Source of the DNA: Erysipelotrichaceae bacterium
GTDB lineage: Bacteria; Bacillota_I; Bacilli_A; Erysipelotrichales; Erysipelotrichaceae
Assembly: GCA_017512285.1 (NCBI GenBank)
Contig: JAFWGU010000008.1
Coordinates: 1-51,353, forward strand
DNA length: 51,353 bases
Reading direction: 5' to 3'
Shown here in pieces: positions 33,129-42,862 of the stretch. How positions within the stretch are numbered: position 1 is the stretch's first letter; each line of letters opens with the position of its first letter. The notes below the pieces were generated by a model. It was not told the DNA's origin, made no database searches, and saw nothing but the letters and a program-made list of their open reading frames with translations. A program made the translations under genes and the position numbers.

Positions 33129-34145
33129 TTACTTGAAGTATTTCCTTAATTCCGCAATGTACATCGGTTTGTCTTCCTCGGGCATGAATGATGCCTCGAT
33201 GGAGTTGATGTTCATCTGGATCAGATCATTGTAGGTGAAGCCGACCCGCTCAAGGGCCCTGTCGTATTCAAAGTCCAGGTTGATGTTGGATATGCTCTGG
33301 TTATCGGTATTCAGGGTTACCTTTACGCCGGCATCCAGCAGCTTCTTGGCCGGATGTTCTTCATATGAAGGTTCGGTCTTGCAGTGGATGTTGCTGGTCA
33401 GGCATACCTCAATAGGTGTTTTCGTGTCGATGACCTTCTGCAGAACTTCCTTGTCATACCAGCAGTGCTTGCCGTGTCCGACTCTGTTGGCGCCCCAGTC
33501 AATTACCATGGCGACGTTGGTCGGCTTGCCGTTGTCTCCGGCATGGATGGTCATCGGCAGACCCTTCTTATGGTAATCGGTAAACAGGTAGTCATAGTTT
33601 TCCATCGGTACACTGTCCTCGCCGCCGGCCAGGTCAACGCCTACGACACCTTTGCCCAGATATTCCTCGGTAAGTCTTACCGTTTCCTCGTTTTCAGCTC
33701 TGTTATCGTCAAATGACAGCATGCAGCACAGTATTAATCCGACCCTGATCATCGGGAAGTCAACGGCTGCCTGCCTGATGCCTTCCAGTACGGCTTCAAC
33801 GGCTTCTTTCTGGGTCATTCCTTTTTCCATGTGCTTCTGCGGGGCAAATCTGATTTCAAGATAGAACAGACCTTCCTCGCAGGCTCTCTTGATGGTTGAA
33901 TAGGTTATTTCGATCAGATGTTCCCTGGTCTGCATCAGCTTGACGATGTTGTCAAACTTGGCCAGGTATTCAAAGACGTCTACCTCAACGCCGGTAGCCG
34001 GTACGGTAGTGATCTTCAGATAGTCTTCATAGGTTTTCACGTCCAGATCAACGCCGGGTTCCTGGGCGATCTTCCAACCTACTTCCGGTACGATGGATCC
34101 GTCAAGATGAAAATGCAGGTCAACTTTAGGGAATGGATACTTCAT
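33129..34145 (-). CDS. add: Adenosine deaminase family protein with altered active-site residues
   Basis: 338 residues, an amidohydrolase-fold deaminase that would convert adenosine to inosine in purine salvage. Zinc ligands are visible as HFH (11 and 13), the His in MTIHAG (201) and LNTD (Asp281), with VGHG (His224). Two positions differ from the classical enzyme: HAGD where the catalytic glutamate of HAGE is expected (Asp204), and NTDN where NTDD is common (Asn282). The second variant occurs in other bacterial deaminases, but the first is less usual. GGAGG precedes the ATG. It follows an AEC transporter gene and ends at a strong terminator. Confidence 0.82.
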   Translation of the reverse strand: MKYPFPKVDLHFHLDGSIVPEVGWKIAQEPGVDLDVKTYEDYLKITTVPATGVEVDVFEYLAKFDNIVKLMQTREHLIEITYSTIKRACEEGLFYLEIRFAPQKHMEKGMTQKEAVEAVLEGIRQAAVDFPMIRVGLILCCMLSFDDNRAENEETVRLTEEYLGKGVVGVDLAGGEDSVPMENYDYLFTDYHKKGLPMTIHAGDNGKPTNVAMVIDWGANRVGHGKHCWYDKEVLQKVIDTKTPIEVCLTSNIHCKTEPSYEEHPAKKLLDAGVKVTLNTDNQSISNINLDFEYDRALERVGFTYNDLIQMNINSIEASFMPEEDKPMYIAELRKYFK

Positions 34146-34185
34146 TATTATTTCCTCCGTTTACAGGTTAATTATACAATACAAC

Positions 34186-35121
34186 TCAGATCAATCCCAG
34201 TAGTCTTACGGCTGAGATGATGATCGGCAGGGTTATAAGGCAAACGAGGTATGAATATACGACGATTGAACTGGTCAGATCGAGATCGGCATCATAGCCC
34301 GAAGCCATTGAATAGGCGCTTACCGCACACGGTGAGGCAAACATGGCCAGGATGGCTACCAGCTGAACGTTTCTGTAGCCCAGCAGGATGCTTACTACCA
34401 AAACGGCAACCGGTATGATGGCCATCTTGTAGATCAGTCCCAGGCTGATGAGTTTCTTGCTGGCATCGTTGCGGAAGTTGAAGCTTGTGCCCAATACCAG
34501 CAGGGATACTCCCGTACAGCCTCTGGAAAGGTAATTAATGCTGTTGAAGAGAACGGCAGGTAACTGTATGTTGATGATCTTGATGGCAATGGCGATGACG
34601 CTGGCGATGATGATCGGGTTTCTGATTATCTTCATTATCATCTTGCCCGGGGCTACCTTGCCGCCGGCATAGCTTTCAAACAGAACCACGGCAAAGAAGT
34701 TGAAGAACGGAGCCAGAAAGGCACAGCTTATCGCCGCTACCCCGTCTACCGGGGCACCATAGATGCTGTGGGCAAGGGGCAGTCCGAAGATGCCGTCATT
34801 GGGTCTTACGGATACCTGGGCAAAAGCTGACTGTTCACGCTGTTTTTTAGTCAGCATCCTCGCCAGCAATACGCCGCCCAGGCAGGAAAGAATTCCCATG
34901 GCCAGTATGAACAGGATGTATCCGCCGTCAAAGTCAGTTTCAAAGTCACTGTTATAGATGCTGGTGAAGATGTTAAGCGGAATGAATATCAGCATTACCA
35001 GTCTGTTCATTTCTCTGACTGTCTGAGCCGAAACGATGTTCTTCTGCTTCAATAACATGCCGATGCCTACCAGTATGAGCAGTTCGGCAACGATTCTGAA
35101 TGACGTCAATATTACCTGCAT
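34186..35121 (-). CDS. AEC-family transporter (auxin efflux carrier type)
   Basis: About 311 residues with some ten membrane helices in two groups of five, the BART-superfamily layout. Conserved stretches are PNDGIFGLPLAHSIYG (first crossover region, P-x-x-G-x-x-G-x-P) and FASPCAVSAYSMASGYDADLDLTSSIVVYSYLVCLITLPI near the C-terminus. Members move organic acids or other small anions; substrate unknown here. The ATG at 35121 has GGAG 9 bases upstream; the TTG at 35142 is rejected because the SD lies inside it. It precedes add by 40 bases, probably as one operon. Confidence 0.85.
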   Translation of the reverse strand: MQVILTSFRIVAELLILVGIGMLLKQKNIVSAQTVREMNRLVMLIFIPLNIFTSIYNSDFETDFDGGYILFILAMGILSCLGGVLLARMLTKKQREQSAFAQVSVRPNDGIFGLPLAHSIYGAPVDGVAAISCAFLAPFFNFFAVVLFESYAGGKVAPGKMIMKIIRNPIIIASVIAIAIKIINIQLPAVLFNSINYLSRGCTGVSLLVLGTSFNFRNDASKKLISLGLIYKMAIIPVAVLVVSILLGYRNVQLVAILAMFASPCAVSAYSMASGYDADLDLTSSIVVYSYLVCLITLPIIISAVRLLGLI

Positions 35122-35211
35122 GTTCTTAATCTCCGATTCCAAAATAGATTATAATGGAAGCAGGACATAATGTCACAGAACATGCTGCGACAGTTTGAAA
35201 GGAACACGACA

Positions 35212-36240
35212 ATGAATCAGTTCAGAGGATTTCAGAGAGGGATCAACCTTGGAGGTTGGTTTTCCCAGTGCGATAACAGCGTTGAAACATACGAAAACTT
35301 CATAAGGAAGGAAGACTTCTTGACAATCAGTGAGTGGGGTCTGGATCATGTCAGGATCCCGGTTGACTACAATCTGGTTGAGGATGATGAGGGCAATTAT
35401 AAGGAAAGCGGCTTTGCTTATCTGGACAGGGCCTTTAACTGGGCGTTTGAGAACGGATTAAATGTCGTTCTTGATCTGCACAAGACCTACGGCTACAGCT
35501 TTGATGCCGGGGAAAATGAGGAAGGATTCTTTGACAGGGAAGATTATCAGGAAAGATTCTACCGCCTCTGGGAGAAGTTCGCCGGCTTATTTGGAAAATA
35601 CAGGGACAGACTGGCCTTTGAACTGCTTAATGAGGTGACTGATGAGGCGTATTGCGAGATATGGAACAGGGTAGCCAATGAGTGCATTGAAAGGATCAGA
35701 AGGATCTGCCCTGACATCTGGATCCTGGTTGGCGGCTATCATAATAACAGCGTGGAAGCCCTGATGGATCTCTGGCTGCCTCATGATGAATGGATAGTCT
35801 ATAACTTCCACTGCTACGAACCTCTGATCTTTACCCATCAGGGAGCCTACTGGATCCCAACCATGGATACAAAGTTCAGGATCTCAATTGATGAGCCTTA
35901 TGAGACTTTAAGAAGAGAATCTGACAGACTGTTAGGCAGGGGCTTTGACAGCTTCGGCGATTTCGCTGATGAAGATAAGTTAAGCAGTGCCTACTTTGAC
36001 AGACTGTTTGGGGAGGCTTACCGCATTTCTCTGGAGAGAGACGTGCCGCTGTATTGCGGGGAGTACGGGGTAATCAACCTGGCAGATGCCGCAGATACCG
36101 TGAAATGGTATGAGATGATCCATGAGACATTTGAGAAATACGGCATAGGCAGGGCAGCCTGGTCATTCCGGAAAATGGACTTCGGGTTCGTTGATGAGCA
36201 CATGAAGGATGTGCTTGAGGACATTAAGAAACTGATGTAG
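35212..36240 (+). CDS. Cytoplasmic glycoside hydrolase family 5 (endo-beta-glucanase/exoglucosidase type)
   Basis: About 342 residues. The start at 35212 (MNQFRGFQRGINLGGWF) has AAAGGA 8 bases upstream; a longer frame from 35170 lacks one. The (beta/alpha)8 barrel carries the acid/base Glu in FELLNEVTD and the nucleophile Glu in PLYCGEYGV, with DLHKTYGYSF and NFHCYEPLIFTHQG as substrate-contact loops. There is no signal peptide, so it should act on imported oligosaccharides. It converges on the cellodextrin phosphorylase gene, sharing a bidirectional terminator, and probably belongs to the beta-glucan locus. A TATAAT lies at 35150-35155 upstream. Confidence 0.85.
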   Translation: MNQFRGFQRGINLGGWFSQCDNSVETYENFIRKEDFLTISEWGLDHVRIPVDYNLVEDDEGNYKESGFAYLDRAFNWAFENGLNVVLDLHKTYGYSFDAGENEEGFFDREDYQERFYRLWEKFAGLFGKYRDRLAFELLNEVTDEAYCEIWNRVANECIERIRRICPDIWILVGGYHNNSVEALMDLWLPHDEWIVYNFHCYEPLIFTHQGAYWIPTMDTKFRISIDEPYETLRRESDRLLGRGFDSFGDFADEDKLSSAYFDRLFGEAYRISLERDVPLYCGEYGVINLADAADTVKWYEMIHETFEKYGIGRAAWSFRKMDFGFVDEHMKDVLEDIKKLM

Positions 36241-36247
36241 AAAAAGA

Positions 36248-36278
36248 AAACGGTTCAGCATGTTGAACCGTTTCTTTT
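36248..36278. terminator. Bidirectional terminator between GH5 and cellodextrin phosphorylase
   Basis: AAACGGTTCA (36248-36257) pairs with TGAACCGTTT (36264-36273). CTTTT follows on the plus strand and TCTTTTTC on the minus strand, so it serves both genes. Confidence 0.85.
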
Positions 36279-39165
36279 ACAGAAGGATCCTGATTTCGTG
36301 ATCTTTCTTATCCTGTGGCAGAAGAATAAATGGAGAGGAAATATAGCCATCAAGATAATATTCAGAATTTTCATCAGACCTGTGCTTTCTGGTGGCGTCT
36401 ATTCTGACGCTTATTCTTGTCCCTCTGATATCAAGGGTGTAATTCAGTTTATCCCGGTTAACGATCGGAGCGATGTGAATGGTGTCACCGTTAATGTCGA
36501 TGCCGCAGATTTCATAGATGGCCAGTGTCAGCCATGATGAGGTTCCTGACAGGATCGGTCCGATGTTTTCACCGGTCTCGGAGTTGTTGTACTGCGTGCA
36601 GAAGCGCGGGTTTCCCTTAAGTACGTAGGGGTTTTCCAGCGTTCCGTAAGGCAGTGTCTTACTGATCATGAAGAAGGCGAGATCGCTGAGTCTCTTTGCC
36701 AGCTTTTCATCGCCGGTCTTCTTGGCAGCCTTCAGACAGCCCACGACAGCCATCATGGCAGCGTGCTTGAATACGCCGCCGTTTTCCCTGTCGCCCGGGA
36801 AGTAGAGGGCCGTACCGGTCTTTACTTCCAGAAGGTCGTAATTGACGGCCGTACATAGCTTCAGTCCGGCAGGTGTCTTCAGATATTTTTCAACTACATC
36901 GAGCATCGATTCGATCTCCCTGTCGCTGGCAACCTCTGATAACAGAGCCCAGCTGAATGAATTCAGGTAGTAGGTGCCGTCGATGTTCTCATCCAGTGAC
37001 AGCCCGTCACCGCTTGAACCGATGTACTTGTACTTTCGTTGATCATTCATCAGGCATCTGGCATAGTAGTTGTTCTTCCAGCAGTGCTTTCTGATGTTAT
37101 CAACCGTTGCGTCATGGATCTCAAAGGCCAGTTCGCTGATCTCTTTTTCGCTGATCAGTTCAGCCAGCTCTCTGGTTTCATCAGCTGCGATGACCAGTAG
37201 GAAGGCATTCATGACACTTTCACTGAGAGTGTTTTCAAACGGGCTTCCAAATGGCTGGTTCTTTTCCTGCAGCTGTTTGCGGTACAATTCTTCCTTTTCC
37301 GGCCCCAAATATACGGTCTTGTCAAGCCTCAGGGTATCATTCCAGTCAGCCAGATCCAGTAACGGCAGACCGTGTTTGCCGACGGAGATCTTTCCGGAAT
37401 ACACGATGATGGCCTTCAGGGTATCGATAAGCCTGCGCTTCTCATTACTGCCGGCTACCGGGAACTCTTCAAGAAGGAATTCTCTGTCACCGGTAAGCCG
37501 CACGTAGCGGTAAACGGCCTGTACCAGCCACAGCTGGTCATCTGAACACATGCCCGGCTCCTTGCCCCTTGTCGTGAAGTTATGGTAGGCATAGCCAAGT
37601 TCAAAGACGTTGGCGATCCAGCTTGATAAAAGTTCTCTGCTTAACTGATCCTTGTCAGCTCCATGCAGGTAATACATGGAGGCGAAGATGTCCTGGATCT
37701 CTCTGAATCCGGTTTCCCTGTAGGACTTCTGAGTCCAGGCAAAGGAACGGGATATGTAGGTCTGATACAGTACCTGGAAAGGCAGATTGTTGGACAGGTA
37801 GGCGTCCAGATCCCTGTCTGCCGTATTTACCGTCAGGAATGAGCGGTATCTTGCGAAGTCATTTATGACCTTGTCGAGCGTCTTATCAAGTGCGTTCTCA
37901 TCGCTGTATTTTTCATGCAGATTGTAAAGATGGGTCTCGAAGTCTCTTCTTACGTCTGCCTGATCTTCAGACATGCCGACGAATTCATCAACAAATTCAG
38001 AAGAGCCGGCTTTTACCGTGATGTTCTTGGCCATGGCGAAGAAGCTTGCTCCTCTGCGGACGAAACTGTTGGAAAGTCTCATGAGCCTTTCCGGACGGTC
38101 ATAGCTTCCTGAACCTAAAAAACCATTGACGTCGCTGGTATATTCATCCATGGTCTCGCCATTGGCCAGCACCATGGCAAATCTCTTTTCCCCGTTGCAT
38201 TCCTTAGGCTGATGATGAGCCGTCAGGGCAACAGGTCTGCCGTTAAGACTGTAGACTTCGCTTTCAACTACGACGTTGGCATAGATGATGTCGCTGGTCA
38301 AGGTGCCGGGATCGGTAATGCCGAACATGCCGGTGACCACTACTCTTAAGTCTCTGTCCTTATCCGTGAGGTTTGTAATCCTTATTCTCTGCGCTTCTAC
38401 GGCAGAAGGGAAGTTCTCTTCCTGCGGCAGGATGAAGATGGTTCTCGTTATCTTAAGACCGCATTCGGTCTCGTAGTTTATTTCAGTGTAATTGTTATGA
38501 TGAACGCAGCAGGCATTCCTTACGTTATTGTTTACGTCAAGGGAATAGAAGATCTGTTTTCCGTTCTCGGTGATGTAGAACTGCCTGTTGGCCGTTTCCC
38601 CGTTGATGTCAGGATTCAGCTCATATCTGGTAGCCAGAACCTGCTTTTCCTGAGAACTGCGGAAAGAACCGCGCCCGAAGCTGTCCAGTACGCTCTTGGG
38701 AGTCGTCTGCAGGGGATCTCTGAATCCTTCTCTGTCACCTAATAAAAGGTTGACTGAATAGTGCGTTCCGATGTGCGGAGCCTTGAGATCGATGATCAGA
38801 TCACCGTTCTCATTAAGCCTGCCGCTTCCGGCTCTGATGTTTTCATATATCTTTCTGATGTGTTCATTCTGAACGTCGTTCAGCTTGTATCTGGTATTGC
38901 CTTTGTACAGAACATATTCATCTTTCAATGAGAGAAGAAGATTCTTTCTGGTGTCCTGAAACAGACGGTACAGTGTCCTGTCATTGACCAAGGCATTGGC
39001 AACCGGCATGTAATACGGCAAGCCGGTCACAGCCAGAACGGTTTTTCTGTCTGCACCAAGATAGATGGCATCAGTTACGTCTGAAAGTCTGTCAGAGAAT
39101 ATCTCTTCGGCGAATTCGACGGCAGTCAGCTGCTGTTTCCTTGCGGTTTCAACTGTGAAGCTCAT
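36277..39165 (-). CDS. Cellodextrin phosphorylase (GH94)
   Basis: 962 residues. It phosphorolyses beta-1,4-glucan oligomers of three or more units to glucose-1-phosphate and a shortened chain. The GH94 layout is seen: an N-terminal beta-sandwich, then an (alpha/alpha)6 barrel with catalytic Asp610 in LADWND. TTPKSVLDSFGRGSFRS, ANRQFYITENGKQIFYS and RSFAWTQKSYRETGFREIQD closely resemble clostridial cellodextrin phosphorylases. Length also fits, as cellobiose phosphorylases are about 150 residues shorter. 1,2- or 1,3-beta-oligoglucan specificity cannot be excluded. It starts 6 bases after the cellobiose phosphorylase stop and has no signal peptide. Confidence 0.88.
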   Translation of the reverse strand: MSFTVETARKQQLTAVEFAEEIFSDRLSDVTDAIYLGADRKTVLAVTGLPYYMPVANALVNDRTLYRLFQDTRKNLLLSLKDEYVLYKGNTRYKLNDVQNEHIRKIYENIRAGSGRLNENGDLIIDLKAPHIGTHYSVNLLLGDREGFRDPLQTTPKSVLDSFGRGSFRSSQEKQVLATRYELNPDINGETANRQFYITENGKQIFYSLDVNNNVRNACCVHHNNYTEINYETECGLKITRTIFILPQEENFPSAVEAQRIRITNLTDKDRDLRVVVTGMFGITDPGTLTSDIIYANVVVESEVYSLNGRPVALTAHHQPKECNGEKRFAMVLANGETMDEYTSDVNGFLGSGSYDRPERLMRLSNSFVRRGASFFAMAKNITVKAGSSEFVDEFVGMSEDQADVRRDFETHLYNLHEKYSDENALDKTLDKVINDFARYRSFLTVNTADRDLDAYLSNNLPFQVLYQTYISRSFAWTQKSYRETGFREIQDIFASMYYLHGADKDQLSRELLSSWIANVFELGYAYHNFTTRGKEPGMCSDDQLWLVQAVYRYVRLTGDREFLLEEFPVAGSNEKRRLIDTLKAIIVYSGKISVGKHGLPLLDLADWNDTLRLDKTVYLGPEKEELYRKQLQEKNQPFGSPFENTLSESVMNAFLLVIAADETRELAELISEKEISELAFEIHDATVDNIRKHCWKNNYYARCLMNDQRKYKYIGSSGDGLSLDENIDGTYYLNSFSWALLSEVASDREIESMLDVVEKYLKTPAGLKLCTAVNYDLLEVKTGTALYFPGDRENGGVFKHAAMMAVVGCLKAAKKTGDEKLAKRLSDLAFFMISKTLPYGTLENPYVLKGNPRFCTQYNNSETGENIGPILSGTSSWLTLAIYEICGIDINGDTIHIAPIVNRDKLNYTLDIRGTRISVRIDATRKHRSDENSEYYLDGYISSPFILLPQDKKDHEIRILL

Positions 39166-39171
39166 CGCTGA

Positions 39172-41604
39172 TTACCCCATTATCACTTCTACTTCAATTT
39201 CAGAGGCGCCATTGGCCCTGATTGCGCCTGCAGGCACTTCAGTTCCGTTAACTCTGATGCTCTTTACACCCTTTTCAACACCGTTAGGATTCTTTACGGT
39301 AATGTGATACATGGTGTTTCTGAACATTCTGTTGATCTTATATTCTCTTACGTCATGCGGGATGCATGGATCAACGGTCAGCCCGTCATAGTCAGGCTTG
39401 ATGCCCAGCATGCCTTCCGTCAGTACGGTGAACGTCCAGGCAGCGGTACCGGTCAGCCAGGAGTTCTTGCCTTCACCGAAGGTAGGAGCGTCCTTGCCGG
39501 CTACCATCTGACAGTAGGCATAAGGTTCCGTACGGTGGATCTCGGAAATGTCTTCCAGGAAGGCAGGGCAGGTCTTCTTGTACAGTTCGAAGGCTCTGTC
39601 GCCGTGTCCCATGATGGTTTCCGCGAAGATGATCCATGGATTGTTGTGGCAGAAGATGCCGGCGTTTTCCTTGTATCCCGGAGGATAAGAGGAAATTTCA
39701 CCCAGGTTCAGTCTGTATGTTGTGTAGGCAGGGTTCAGCAGAACGATGCCGTACTTTGTATCGAGTCTTTCCTTTACGGAGTCAAGAGCCTTCTGAGCTT
39801 CGCCGGTTTCAACGCCGATGCCGGCCATGATGCACATACCCTGAGGTTCAATGAAGATCTTGCCTTCATCGCATTCATCAGAACCGATCTTCTGACCGAA
39901 GGCATCGTAGGCTCTTAGGAACCACTGGCCGTCCCAGCCCTTGTCCAGAACGGTTTCAGCCATTCTTTCAACGGCTTCAGTGGCCTTCTCAGCTTCATCA
40001 TTGATGCCGAGATGCTTGAGAATGCTGGCGTATTCACGGCCGTACTTGACGAACATGCCGGCAATGAATACTGATTCGGCAACCGGTCCCTCAGACGGTC
40101 CGGTGATCTGGAATGATTCACCCGGATGTTCTGAGAAGCAGTTGAGGTTCAGACAGTCGTTCCAGTCAGCTCTGCCGATCAGCGGGAGCTTATTTGGACC
40201 GAGGTTATTAAGAGTATAGTTGAAGCTGCGTCTTAAGTGCTCCAGCAAAGGTGCCGCAACTTCGGGATTGTTATCGAAGTCTACCATTTCATTGAGGATG
40301 TCCCAGTCACCGGTTTCCCTGATGTAGGCATCCGTGCAGGCGATCAGCCATAACGGGTCATCGTTGAAGCCTCCGCCGATGTCGGAGTTGCCCTTCTTGG
40401 TAAGAGGCTGATACTGGTGATAGGCACCGCCGTCTTCCTTCTGGGTAGCGGCGATGTCCAGGATCCTTTCCCTGGCTCTTTCCGGGATCATGTGAACGAA
40501 TCCCAGCAAGTCCTGGCAGGAATCTCTGAAGCCCATGCCTCTGCCGATGCCTGATTCATAGTAGGAAGCTGATCTGGACATGTTGAAGGTTACCATGCAC
40601 TGGTAGGCATTCCAGATGTTGACCATGCGGTTGACAACGTCATTGTCTGTTCTGACTTCAAACCGTGACAATAATTCATTCCAGAATCTTCTTAACCTGT
40701 TCATTCCTTCATCAAACTGTTCGTCGCTGGAGTATCTGTTCATCAGATCCTCGGCGTATTTCTTGTTTATGACGCCCGGAGCGACGAATTTTTCGGCAAC
40801 AGGTACTTCAACATAGCCCAGGCCGATGATGACGGAGAAGGTTTCCTGAGGCTTCAGTTCCAGATGGAAGTGATGAGCGCCGACAGGCTGCCAGCCATGG
40901 GCGATTGAATTGCCGCAGCTGCCGTTTACTACGGCCTGAGGCTGACGGGGTGAACCGTATACGCCCATGAAACTGTCTCTGGAGGTGTCAAATGAATCTA
41001 CCGGTTTGTTTGCGTAGAATACGGCATAGTGATCTCTTCTTTCCCTGTATTCCGTCTTGTGATAGATGGCGCTGCCGACAACTTCAACTTCACCGGTTGA
41101 ATAGTTACGCTGGAAGTTTGAACTGTCATCCATGGCATCCCACAGGCAGAATTCAACGAATGAAAACAGATCGACTGTCTTGTCTTCGTTTCCTTCATTG
41201 GTTACGGTTACTCTGTCCAGCAGGATGTTGTCGTTCTTTGGTACGTACAGTTCCTGCTTAACAGATAATTTATTCTTTTTACCATTTATTACGGAATAGC
41301 CAAGCCCGTGACGGCACTGGTATTCATCCAGTTCTTCCTGAACCGGCTGCCAGCCCGGGTTCCATATAATATCATTATCCTTAACGTAGATGTGGAAGCC
41401 GTCCTGATCCAGCGGAAGGTTATTGTAACGGTATCTGGTTATTCTTCTTAATCTGGCATCCTTGTAGAAGGAATATCCGCCGGCCGTATTGGACAGAAGG
41501 GTAAAGAAACTGTCGCTTCCCAGATAGTTGATCCATGGTAATGGTGTCCTGTAGTTATCTATTACATACTCTCTTTTAAGGTCATCAAAATGTCCGTATT
41601 TCAT
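39172..41604 (-). CDS. cbpA: Cellobiose phosphorylase (GH94)
   Basis: 810 residues, matching the usual 811-822 of this enzyme. It converts cellobiose and phosphate to glucose and alpha-glucose-1-phosphate in the cytoplasm, saving one ATP per disaccharide. Features include [45 protein letters not shown], the catalytic [13 protein letters not shown] (Asp483), and [18 protein letters not shown], all strongly conserved in Clostridium and Cellulomonas cellobiose phosphorylases. GGAGG lies before the ATG at 41604. It is the first gene after the operator region, transcribed away from the LacI regulator. Confidence 0.96.
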   Translation of the reverse strand: MKYGHFDDLKREYVIDNYRTPLPWINYLGSDSFFTLLSNTAGGYSFYKDARLRRITRYRYNNLPLDQDGFHIYVKDNDIIWNPGWQPVQEELDEYQCRHGLGYSVINGKKNKLSVKQELYVPKNDNILLDRVTVTNEGNEDKTVDLFSFVEFCLWDAMDDSSNFQRNYSTGEVEVVGSAIYHKTEYRERRDHYAVFYANKPVDSFDTSRDSFMGVYGSPRQPQAVVNGSCGNSIAHGWQPVGAHHFHLELKPQETFSVIIGLGYVEVPVAEKFVAPGVINKKYAEDLMNRYSSDEQFDEGMNRLRRFWNELLSRFEVRTDNDVVNRMVNIWNAYQCMVTFNMSRSASYYESGIGRGMGFRDSCQDLLGFVHMIPERARERILDIAATQKEDGGAYHQYQPLTKKGNSDIGGGFNDDPLWLIACTDAYIRETGDWDILNEMVDFDNNPEVAAPLLEHLRRSFNYTLNNLGPNKLPLIGRADWNDCLNLNCFSEHPGESFQITGPSEGPVAESVFIAGMFVKYGREYASILKHLGINDEAEKATEAVERMAETVLDKGWDGQWFLRAYDAFGQKIGSDECDEGKIFIEPQGMCIMAGIGVETGEAQKALDSVKERLDTKYGIVLLNPAYTTYRLNLGEISSYPPGYKENAGIFCHNNPWIIFAETIMGHGDRAFELYKKTCPAFLEDISEIHRTEPYAYCQMVAGKDAPTFGEGKNSWLTGTAAWTFTVLTEGMLGIKPDYDGLTVDPCIPHDVREYKINRMFRNTMYHITVKNPNGVEKGVKSIRVNGTEVPAGAIRANGASEIEVEVIMG

Positions 41605-41630
41605 TATAAAGCTACCTCCGAAACTATTTT

Positions 41631-41646
41631 ACGTAAACGATTACGT
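41631..41646. promoter_or_regulatory. Palindromic LacI-family operator in the phosphorylase leader
   Basis: ACGTAA-ACGA-TTACGT is a 6-base perfect inverted repeat with a GTAAACGATTAC core. It lies about 20 bases downstream of the predicted transcription start of the phosphorylase operon, an ideal roadblock position for the divergently encoded LacI-type regulator. Confidence 0.8.
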
Positions 41647-41669
41647 TAAATTTTCCTTTGTTTACCTAA

Positions 41670-41698
41670 AGAATACTCTATTTTTGTGCCAAAAACAA
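41670..41698 (-). promoter_or_regulatory. Promoter of the phosphorylase operon
   Basis: On the minus strand, TTGTTT (41698-41693), exactly 17 bases, TATTCT (41675-41670). The transcript would begin near 41663 and run through the palindromic operator. Confidence 0.6.
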
Positions 41699-41714
41699 CT
41701 GAAAAAACAAAATT

Positions 41715-41728
41715 TGTAAACGATTTCA
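41715..41728 (+). promoter_or_regulatory. cre-like/LacI-family operator
   Basis: TGTAAACGATTTCA matches the CcpA catabolite-response consensus TGWAANCGNTNWCA at every position. It shares its core with the other AAACG sites here, so it could be bound by CcpA-HPr(Ser-P), by the local LacI protein, or by both. Confidence 0.7.
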
Positions 41729-41737
41729 AAAAAACTA

Positions 41738-41765
41738 TTTACAAATTACGAAAACGTGCTATGCT
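41738..41765 (+). promoter_or_regulatory. Possible promoter of the LacI gene
   Basis: TTTACA (41738-41743), 16 bases, TATGCT (41760-41765). An AAAACG core lies within the spacer, so a repressor bound there would overlap RNA polymerase. The -10 is only 4 of 6 to consensus. Confidence 0.45.
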
Positions 41766-41770
41766 AAATC

Positions 41771-41796
41771 TAGGAAAACGATTAAGTAAACGTTAA
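41771..41796 (+). promoter_or_regulatory. Tandem AAACG operator half-sites before the LacI gene
   Basis: GAAAACGATTA and GTAAACGTTAA lie 12 bases apart (cores at 41779 and 41791), between the likely start point and the lacI ATG. They suggest autoregulation. Confidence 0.55.
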
Positions 41797-41810
41797 TTGG
41801 GAGTTTAGAC

Positions 41811-42809
41811 ATGATTTCAATGAAGGAGATTGCCAGGGTCTGTGGTGTTTCAGTAGCCACGGTATCCAAGGCTCTTAGCGATAAGGGTGACATTTCAAAG
41901 CCGACCAGAGACCGCATAAGACAGGCCGCCGAAGAAATGGGCTACATGCTCAACGCCTCAGCCAGAGCGCTGAAGACCAACAGAACATACAGCATCGGCG
42001 TTATCTTCGTTGACAGAATGTCAGCAGGTCTCTCACACGAATACTTCTCTCAGATCCTCGAAAGCTTCCGTCAGGCAGCTGAGGAGAACGGTTACGACAT
42101 CTCATTCATCAACAACCGTGTAGACGGTAAGGAATCAACATATCTCAGGCACTGCAAGTACCGCAGCTATGACGGAGTGGTGATCATCTCCGCTGAGTTC
42201 ATGGATCCGCAGATCCTGGAACTGGTTGACTCAGACATCCCGGTAGTATCAATAGATTACAGTTATGACAACTGCTCATCAGTAATCTCTGATAATACAA
42301 AGGGAATGAGGGAACTGGTCAAGTACGCCGCCTCAATGGGGCATAGGAAGATCGGATTCATCCATGGCGAGATCACCGACGTTACCAAGAAGCGTATGAT
42401 GGGGTTCTACTCCACATGCCGTGAACTGGGAATCGACGCTGATGAGAGATTCGTCGTTGAAGCCAAGTACCATGACATCGACTGCTCATATGACCGCATC
42501 AGGGAAATCCTGGCAAGCGAAGACAGACCGACATGCGTCATCTTCCCCGATGACTTCTCATTACTGGGAACCATGTCAAGACTGGCTGATGACAAGATAA
42601 TCCTCACCGATGAGATCTCGGTAATGGGTTACGACGGAATCAGGATGTCAAAGTTCGTCGGACTTACGACCTATGAACAGGACGCAACATCTCTTGGCCG
42701 CATCGCCTGCAGAAGGCTGATTGATGCCATAGAAAACCCGCAGAGCTACAGCGAACACTCAGTAGTCGCCGGCAAGCTCATCCCGGGCAGAACAGTAAGG
42801 AAGATTTAA
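41811..42809 (+). CDS. LacI-family transcriptional regulator of the cello-oligosaccharide locus
   Basis: 332 residues. The N-terminal helix-turn-helix is MKEIARVCGVSVATVSKALSD with the hinge helix near NASARALKTNRT. The rest is a periplasmic-binding-protein-like sugar-sensing domain (YSIGVIFVDRM, SVISDNTKGMRELVKYAASMGHRKIGFI). It lies between the phosphorylase genes and the ABC importer and faces a cluster of AAACG operators, so it probably represses both sides and itself until a cello-oligosaccharide or related sugar binds. The inducer is inferred from context. The ATG at 41811 has a GGGAG-like site 8 bases upstream. Confidence 0.92.
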   Translation: MISMKEIARVCGVSVATVSKALSDKGDISKPTRDRIRQAAEEMGYMLNASARALKTNRTYSIGVIFVDRMSAGLSHEYFSQILESFRQAAEENGYDISFINNRVDGKESTYLRHCKYRSYDGVVIISAEFMDPQILELVDSDIPVVSIDYSYDNCSSVISDNTKGMRELVKYAASMGHRKIGFIHGEITDVTKKRMMGFYSTCRELGIDADERFVVEAKYHDIDCSYDRIREILASEDRPTCVIFPDDFSLLGTMSRLADDKIILTDEISVMGYDGIRMSKFVGLTTYEQDATSLGRIACRRLIDAIENPQSYSEHSVVAGKLIPGRTVRKI

Positions 42810-42824
42810 AACCGGAAACGGTTT
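42809..42824. repeat. Inverted repeat between lacI and the binding-protein gene
   Basis: AAACCG-GAAA-CGGTTT is a perfect 6-base stem with a GAAA tetraloop, starting at the lacI stop codon. There is no T run, so a weak terminator, an mRNA-stabilising hairpin or another operator are all possible. Confidence 0.6.
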
Positions 42825-42862
42825 AAATAAATTATGAAAACTTAATATCGAAGGAGGACAAT

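Noticed and set aside
39304-39918. 204-codon plus-strand open frame inside cellobiose phosphorylase
   Set aside because: Entirely antisense to a well-conserved enzyme, no ribosome site or recognisable domain; a shadow frame.
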